Shown: piece by piece, positions 5,341 to 9,031 of the stretch
Layout of the letters: every line of letters starts with the position of its first letter
Position numbering within the stretch: the stretch's first letter is position 1
Made by a program: the position numbers and the translations under genes
Notes under the pieces: model-generated
Databases searched by the model: none
What the model saw: only the letters and a program-made list of their open reading frames with translations
What the model was told of the DNA's origin: nothing
Assembly: GCA_003526525.1 (NCBI GenBank)
Contig: DPVV01000161.1
Location: 8,537 to 17,567, forward strand
Direction of reading: 5' to 3'
DNA length: 9,031 nt
Origin: Lachnoclostridium phytofermentans
GTDB lineage: Bacteria > Bacillota > Clostridia > Lachnospirales > Lachnospiraceae

Positions 5341-5413
5341 AAGAAAAGTTCGTAAAATGAGCTTTTTCTTATTCATATTAAAGAAAAGTTCGCGTAGCAA
5401 GCTTTTTCTTATT
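5341..5413 (-). repeat. Two tandem copies of a hairpin-forming repeat, period 40
   Basis: AAGAAAAGTTCG, eight variable bases, then GCTTTTTCTTATT occurs at 5341-5373 and again at 5381-5413. The 12 left and 13 right bases are identical in both copies and only the centre differs. Each copy is an imperfect inverted repeat (AAGAAAAG with CTTTTTCTT). On the message strand each stem is followed by TTTTCTT, which could make it a leaky terminator or an RNA processing site. The copy at 5381-5413 covers the stop codon of the alcohol dehydrogenase gene (5409-5411). It lies exactly at the boundary between enzyme genes and shell genes. Confidence 0.65.
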
Positions 5414-6608
5414 TGTTTACGATAGCAATCTTAAGACCTGTCATCGCGAGATTTGTCTGAAAGCCTTCGTTAATTTGCTCCAATGGATAGGAATGAGTAA
5501 TCAATTTCTCCATAGGAAGCCCAATTCCCTTCGCTCTCTTTAAGAAATCAAAGGTAGTTGCATAATCACGTAAGGTATATACCCATGAACCAACTACAGT
5601 TAATTCCTTTGCACAAATATCAAAGTGAGGATTAATAGTTGCATCTCCTCCATTAATGAAGAATCCTAACTCGCAAAGTCCACCGCCATTGCGGATAAAC
5701 TTATAGATATTGGAGTGCCCTGCCGGAGCTCCTGTACACTGGAAACCGAAATCTGCTGGCTTTCCTCCGCAAGCTGTTTCTACTGCTTTTGCTAGCTTTT
5801 CAATACCCTGATGCTCTTTGAAATTCACGCTTGCCACAGCACCCATTTCCTTTGCAAACTCTAATCTCTTTGCTTCGCCGTCTACTGCAACGATGTTCTC
5901 GATACCCATAGTACGAAGAACTGCAATACAGATAAGACCGATAGGACCACATCCCTGAACAACTACTTTGCTGTTAAAACGAAGAATTCCTGTTGTCTTA
6001 GCACGTTCCACTGCGTGAATTAATACTGCACAAGGCTCAATTAAAATTCTTGAGGAAAGGTCCAAATCACTTACGTTAAAAATTGTAGAACCACCCTTAA
6101 TTACTATGTAATCGGCAAACCAACCATTAAAGCGAACTTCCTTATCCTCTGGCAGTAAGCCGTATACATCTGCGCCACCGACATTTTGTTTGTTTAAGTC
6201 AAACATGGTGATGTCTGGATTATCCTTAAAAATCATGCAGGATACCACTTTATCACCAACGGAAAGCGTCTTACCAGCACTGTCTAACTTAACGTTCTTA
6301 CCCATCTTCACGATTTCGCCTGTACCTTCATGTCCAAGTACTACCGGAATCAAGGAAAATGGATCTCTTTTATATTCATGAGCATCAGTACCACAAATAC
6401 CGCAGCCTTCCACCTTTACTAAGATGTCATCATCTCCGATTGGAGGTAATGGGTACTCTTTTAATTCAATCTTTTCTAGCTCCGTCAATACTGCAACTCT
6501 GGCTTTCTCTGGGATACCCGCGCTTGGCACTGTAGCAGTGCTCTTTGGAGCTTCTGATAAACCAGCTAGTACCTGACGAACAATCTGTTCTATGCTTTCA
6601 GAATTCAT
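5409..6608 (-). CDS. Zinc-type alcohol dehydrogenase with N-terminal encapsulation peptide
   Basis: This 399-residue protein belongs to the medium-chain dehydrogenase/reductase family. The GroES-like domain has the catalytic zinc motif GICGTD (Cys72), His93-Glu94 in GHEGTGE, and Glu191 in EPCAV. The Rossmann domain has GCGPIG (219-224) and an acidic residue at the end of the next strand (Asp243), which suggests NAD(H). The four-cysteine structural zinc lobe of many family members is not seen. Residues about 3-16 (SESIEQIVRQVLAG) form an amphipathic helix, then a Pro/Ser/Thr/Ala linker to residue 33, as in encapsulated enzymes. Likely reactions are propionaldehyde to 1-propanol, recycling NADH for PduP, or lactaldehyde to 1,2-propanediol. 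Pdu loci usually have an iron-type PduQ for the former. The ribosome binding site is GGAAGGAG with an 11-base spacer. A long inverted repeat lies upstream. Confidence 0.9.
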   Translation of the reverse strand: MNSESIEQIVRQVLAGLSEAPKSTATVPSAGIPEKARVAVLTELEKIELKEYPLPPIGDDDILVKVEGCGICGTDAHEYKRDPFSLIPVVLGHEGTGEIVKMGKNVKLDSAGKTLSVGDKVVSCMIFKDNPDITMFDLNKQNVGGADVYGLLPEDKEVRFNGWFADYIVIKGGSTIFNVSDLDLSSRILIEPCAVLIHAVERAKTTGILRFNSKVVVQGCGPIGLICIAVLRTMGIENIVAVDGEAKRLEFAKEMGAVASVNFKEHQGIEKLAKAVETACGGKPADFGFQCTGAPAGHSNIYKFIRNGGGLCELGFFINGGDATINPHFDICAKELTVVGSWVYTLRDYATTFDFLKRAKGIGLPMEKLITHSYPLEQINEGFQTNLAMTGLKIAIVNK

Positions 6609-6640
6609 GTTAACGTTTTCTCCTTCCTTATTGAATGCTA

Positions 6641-6707
6641 CGCATGTAGTTAATTATCACCTTTCCAGTAAAACTTCTTTTTTTAAACACTAAATTAACT
6701 ACATACG
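6641..6707 (-). repeat. Long inverted repeat between pduP and the alcohol dehydrogenase gene
   Basis: CGCATGTAGTTAATT (6641-6655) and AATTAACTACATACG (6693-6707) are inverted copies with 15-base arms and a 37-base spacer. The single difference gives a G-U pair on the minus-strand RNA, so the arms can pair fully in the message. The spacer includes an A-rich run. No U-tract follows the stem, so it is not a normal terminator. It lies within the 136-base gap, just upstream of the ribosome binding site of the next gene. Confidence 0.6.
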
Positions 6708-6744
6708 AACTTTTGTATATTTAAGATATAAGTGCCTAGGTACT

Positions 6745-8133
6745 TTATCGGATACACAAACTATCAGACATCACGCATCGTCTGCGTTTTGTAAATGTAC
6801 TTGCACTTGTCAAGCCCTCACCAGTTCTGCTTGCTATAGTAAAGGTACAAAATCCTTCCCCACCAAAACCGATTGCTGCATACGAAGGTGCATTCTTAAC
6901 AAGGATAGCTGTATCAATTGCTTTTGCATAAGTAGTAATACGGTCCACGTTCTTGGAATGAATATGTGCGGAATGCCTATTACCATGTTCTAACCAAACC
7001 GCCTTTTCTACCGCATCATCGAAGTTCTTAGCACGAACGATACCAAGAATCGGCATCATCAACTCTTCGGAAATCAAAGGATGTTCTTTTTCACCCTCAA
7101 AGATAATACAACGAATATTGGATGGAACATCAATTCCTATCATACCAAGTAATGTTTTGGCATCTTTACCAACGCAATTACGATTTAATCCTTTTGGTGT
7201 TATCACAAGATTGGTTAACTTATCTTGCTGTTCTTTGGAGATTGCATAACAACCTTGTTCTTTTACCATATAGTTCATTAATTCATTTGCTATACTGTCG
7301 ATTGCAACAACTTCTTTTTCTGCAATACATGGAAGGTTATTATCAAAGGTACATCCATTAATGATATCTTCTGCTGCTTTTCTAATATCAGCTGTTTCGT
7401 CTACTAAAGCAGGTGGATTTCCTGCTCCTGCACCGATTCCTCGCTTACCACTTTGTAATACAGCAGTAACTACACCTGGACCACCAGTAGCAGCAATCAA
7501 TGGAATATCCTTATGAGACATCATTACCTTACTGCTATCTAGTGTTGGTTTTTTAACAGAACAAGCGATATTGACTGGACCTCCTGCCGAAAGTGAAGCC
7601 TCATTAATTAACTGTACAGCAAAATTCGAGGTTTTTATTGCTGCTGGATGTGGATTAAATACCACTGTGTTTCCACCAGCTAACATACCAATCGTGTTGC
7701 AAATGACTGTTTCACTTGGGTTTGTGCACGGTGTTATCGAACCAATCACACCAAATGGTCCCATCTCGACTAAAGTTAAGCCACGATCACCGGACCAAGC
7801 AGTGGTCGTGATATCCTCTGTTCCAGGTGTCTTTTCTGCTACCAGCTGGTGTTTTAAAATCTTATGCCCGACATTTCCCATTCCAGTTTCTTCAACAGCC
7901 ATACGGGCAAGTGTTTCTGCGTGTTCTATCGTTTTCTTACGTATTGCAGAGATGATTTTCTCTCTTTGATCCATTGACATCTTCTTTACAACCATTTGAG
8001 CTTCTTTTGCAGCTTCAATTGCTTGATTCATGTCGTCGAATACTCCAAGTTCTGTCTTACTTGTTTGTGTTAATTGCATACTCGCCACGACATTTTTTAT
8101 GATGTCTTGAACCAACTGTTCATTCACTGTCAC
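6745..8133 (-). CDS. pduP: CoA-acylating propionaldehyde dehydrogenase with N-terminal encapsulation peptide
   Basis: The enzyme oxidises propionaldehyde with NAD+ and CoA to propionyl-CoA inside the shell. The 462 residues match the PduP/EutE length and motifs: GPFGVIGSITPCTNP (125-139), TGGPGVV (216-222), GAGAGNPPALVD (234-245) and the catalytic FDNNLPCIAEKE with Cys269. The protein ends with a TFTKRRRCV stretch as in the family. Residues about 4-19 (NEQLVQDIIKNVVASM) form an amphipathic helix, with a polar linker up to about residue 27, the known encapsulation signal of PduP. Translation starts at GTG 8133, with AAGGAGGG 7 bases upstream. A second GTG two codons later is less well placed. 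The gap to the upstream aldolase gene is 47 bases. It competes and cooperates with the alcohol dehydrogenase, the two together balancing NAD+. Confidence 0.95.
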   Translation of the reverse strand: MTVNEQLVQDIIKNVVASMQLTQTSKTELGVFDDMNQAIEAAKEAQMVVKKMSMDQREKIISAIRKKTIEHAETLARMAVEETGMGNVGHKILKHQLVAEKTPGTEDITTTAWSGDRGLTLVEMGPFGVIGSITPCTNPSETVICNTIGMLAGGNTVVFNPHPAAIKTSNFAVQLINEASLSAGGPVNIACSVKKPTLDSSKVMMSHKDIPLIAATGGPGVVTAVLQSGKRGIGAGAGNPPALVDETADIRKAAEDIINGCTFDNNLPCIAEKEVVAIDSIANELMNYMVKEQGCYAISKEQQDKLTNLVITPKGLNRNCVGKDAKTLLGMIGIDVPSNIRCIIFEGEKEHPLISEELMMPILGIVRAKNFDDAVEKAVWLEHGNRHSAHIHSKNVDRITTYAKAIDTAILVKNAPSYAAIGFGGEGFCTFTIASRTGEGLTSASTFTKRRRCVMSDSLCIR

Positions 8134-8180
8134 TTACGATCCCTCCTTATCGAAACTCATTATTTCGTAAGTACCAAATC

Positions 8181-8975
8181 TTATAATCCTAGCTGTTCAA
8201 TCACCTTTTTTGTTATGGAAGCAACTAAATCTGCGTTATCTAAGCCACTAGCTTTGCAATCTTCTCCACAACAATGACAGCTTGCTTTTCCTTCTTTGGT
8301 ATTGGAACAAAGATTAGCAGGATGTTTTCCCTTCATTCCAAATTCTTTTCTTAATTCGTACAATCTCTGAACCTGAGAATTACTTAATTCCTTTGGTCCT
8401 CCAAGTACCTTTGCCTGATATAATAACTGTGCGTAAAACTCTGTTGACTCCATCTTGAAATAAGCATTTAATAAAGAATCGGAGAAGCTTAATGCACCAT
8501 GGTTTGCTAATAAAATAGAATCAAAATGTTGAATATACTTAGAAATTGCATCTGGAATCTCGTCAGTAGAAGGTGTACCGTACTCAGCAATTGGAACGCA
8601 ACCTAAGGAAATAACTGCTTCTGGCATAATTGGCTGTGTCAAAGGAATTCCTGCAATTGCAAAACTTGTTGCATACATTGGATGAGCATGAACTACAGCA
8701 TTAACATCTGGGCGCTCTTTGTATACTCTCATATGCATCTTGATTTCTGAGGATGGTTTATATATTCCATTCGCTTGAAGTACTTTACCATCTTTATCTA
8801 CCTTACATATATAATCTGGTGTCATAAATCCTTTACTAACTCCAGTTGGTGTACATAAAAACTCATTCTCATTTAATTTTACAGAGATGTTACCGTCATT
8901 TGCAGCAACCATACCCTTATTGTAAATTCTGCGTCCTATCTCACATATCTCTTTTTTGATTTCATATTCGTTCAT
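8181..8975 (-). CDS. fucA: Class II L-fuculose-phosphate aldolase with C-terminal encapsulation peptide
   Basis: The enzyme cleaves L-fuculose-1-phosphate, and probably rhamnulose-1-phosphate, into DHAP and L-lactaldehyde, the precursor of 1,2-propanediol. Residues about 1-215 are the zinc aldolase domain: NDGNIS (26-31), TPTGVSKG (42-49), KPSSEIKMH with catalytic Glu77, VVHAHP with His96 and His98, and LANHGAL with His159. The usual enzyme is about 215 residues. This one has 50 more: a linker with five cysteines (Cys223, 233, 235, 236, 240) and a C-terminal amphipathic helix (about 246-263, ADLVASITKKVIEQLG). That tail fits an encapsulation peptide and marks the fucose/rhamnose type of microcompartment. 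The start has AAGGAGGATCACT directly upstream. It is the first complete gene in the window, and the operon continues beyond the right edge. Confidence 0.93.
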   Translation of the reverse strand: MNEYEIKKEICEIGRRIYNKGMVAANDGNISVKLNENEFLCTPTGVSKGFMTPDYICKVDKDGKVLQANGIYKPSSEIKMHMRVYKERPDVNAVVHAHPMYATSFAIAGIPLTQPIMPEAVISLGCVPIAEYGTPSTDEIPDAISKYIQHFDSILLANHGALSFSDSLLNAYFKMESTEFYAQLLYQAKVLGGPKELSNSQVQRLYELRKEFGMKGKHPANLCSNTKEGKASCHCCGEDCKASGLDNADLVASITKKVIEQLGL

Positions 8976-9031
8976 AGTGATCCTCCTTCTATTCCCTGTG
9001 ACTTTTGTCGTTGAATTTCTTTGTTTCTCTA
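8976..9031 (-). promoter_or_regulatory. Translation signal and partial upstream gap of the aldolase gene
   Basis: The last 56 bases are noncoding as far as visible. They hold a strong ribosome binding site, AAGGAGGATCACT, just before the ATG at 8975. No promoter is visible in this fragment, so the operon promoter or the preceding gene lies outside the window. Confidence 0.6.

Noticed and set aside
5341..5413. CRISPR array
   Set aside because: There are only two units, with 8-base variable centres inside an inverted repeat and no cas genes.
7571..7969. Plus-strand open frame opposite pduP
   Set aside because: It is the antisense shadow of a well-conserved enzyme gene, with no recognisable family. 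The same holds for the other plus-strand frames in the window (for example 4431-4637, 5066-5425 and 8074-8277).

Overview
The window is one minus-strand stretch of a bacterial microcompartment (BMC) operon for the lower part of deoxysugar (L-fucose/L-rhamnose) and 1,2-propanediol metabolism. The DNA is AT-rich, ribosome binding sites are strong AGGAGG types, and GTG/TTG starts occur. All protein families point to an anaerobic Clostridia/Lachnospiraceae-type Firmicute. Content and order resemble the fucose/rhamnose BMC locus known from Clostridium (Lachnoclostridium) phytofermentans (GRM5 class). That identification is from memory of the family, not from a search.

Transcription runs from high to low coordinates. 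Enzyme block: class II fuculose-phosphate aldolase (8181-8975), CoA-acylating propionaldehyde dehydrogenase PduP (6745-8133) and a zinc-type alcohol dehydrogenase (5409-6608). Shell block: three single-domain BMC-H proteins (4996-5310, 4597-4899, 4079-4357; the last has a well-supported in-frame upstream start at 4570). Then come phosphotransacylase PduL (3062-3703), a pentameric vertex protein of the EutN/PduN type (2764-3024), the flavin/Fe-S protein PduS (1260-2585) and the tandem-domain BMC-T protein PduT (629-1177). An intrinsic terminator at 545-582 closes the operon. Beyond about 400 bases without a solid gene lies the 5' part of a DeoR-family regulator (1-223), also on the minus strand, with its own good promoter.

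Working model: the aldolase makes L-lactaldehyde plus DHAP. Lactaldehyde is reduced to 1,2-propanediol and dehydrated to propionaldehyde by a dehydratase that is not in this window and presumably lies upstream (beyond 9031). PduP oxidises propionaldehyde to propionyl-CoA, the alcohol dehydrogenase reduces it to propanol and recycles NAD+, and PduL makes propionyl-phosphate for ATP formation outside the shell. All four enzymes carry a short terminal amphipathic segment of the encapsulation-peptide type. PduS and PduT probably form an electron path across the shell.

The most unusual content is not in the enzyme list. It comprises (i) a shell protein with two plausible starts giving long and short forms; (ii) a cysteine-rich linker between the aldolase and its targeting peptide; and (iii) elaborate stem-loops in most of the longer gaps between genes, including a well-formed three-way junction just after a shell-gene stop codon. 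None of these internal stem-loops is followed by a good U-tract.
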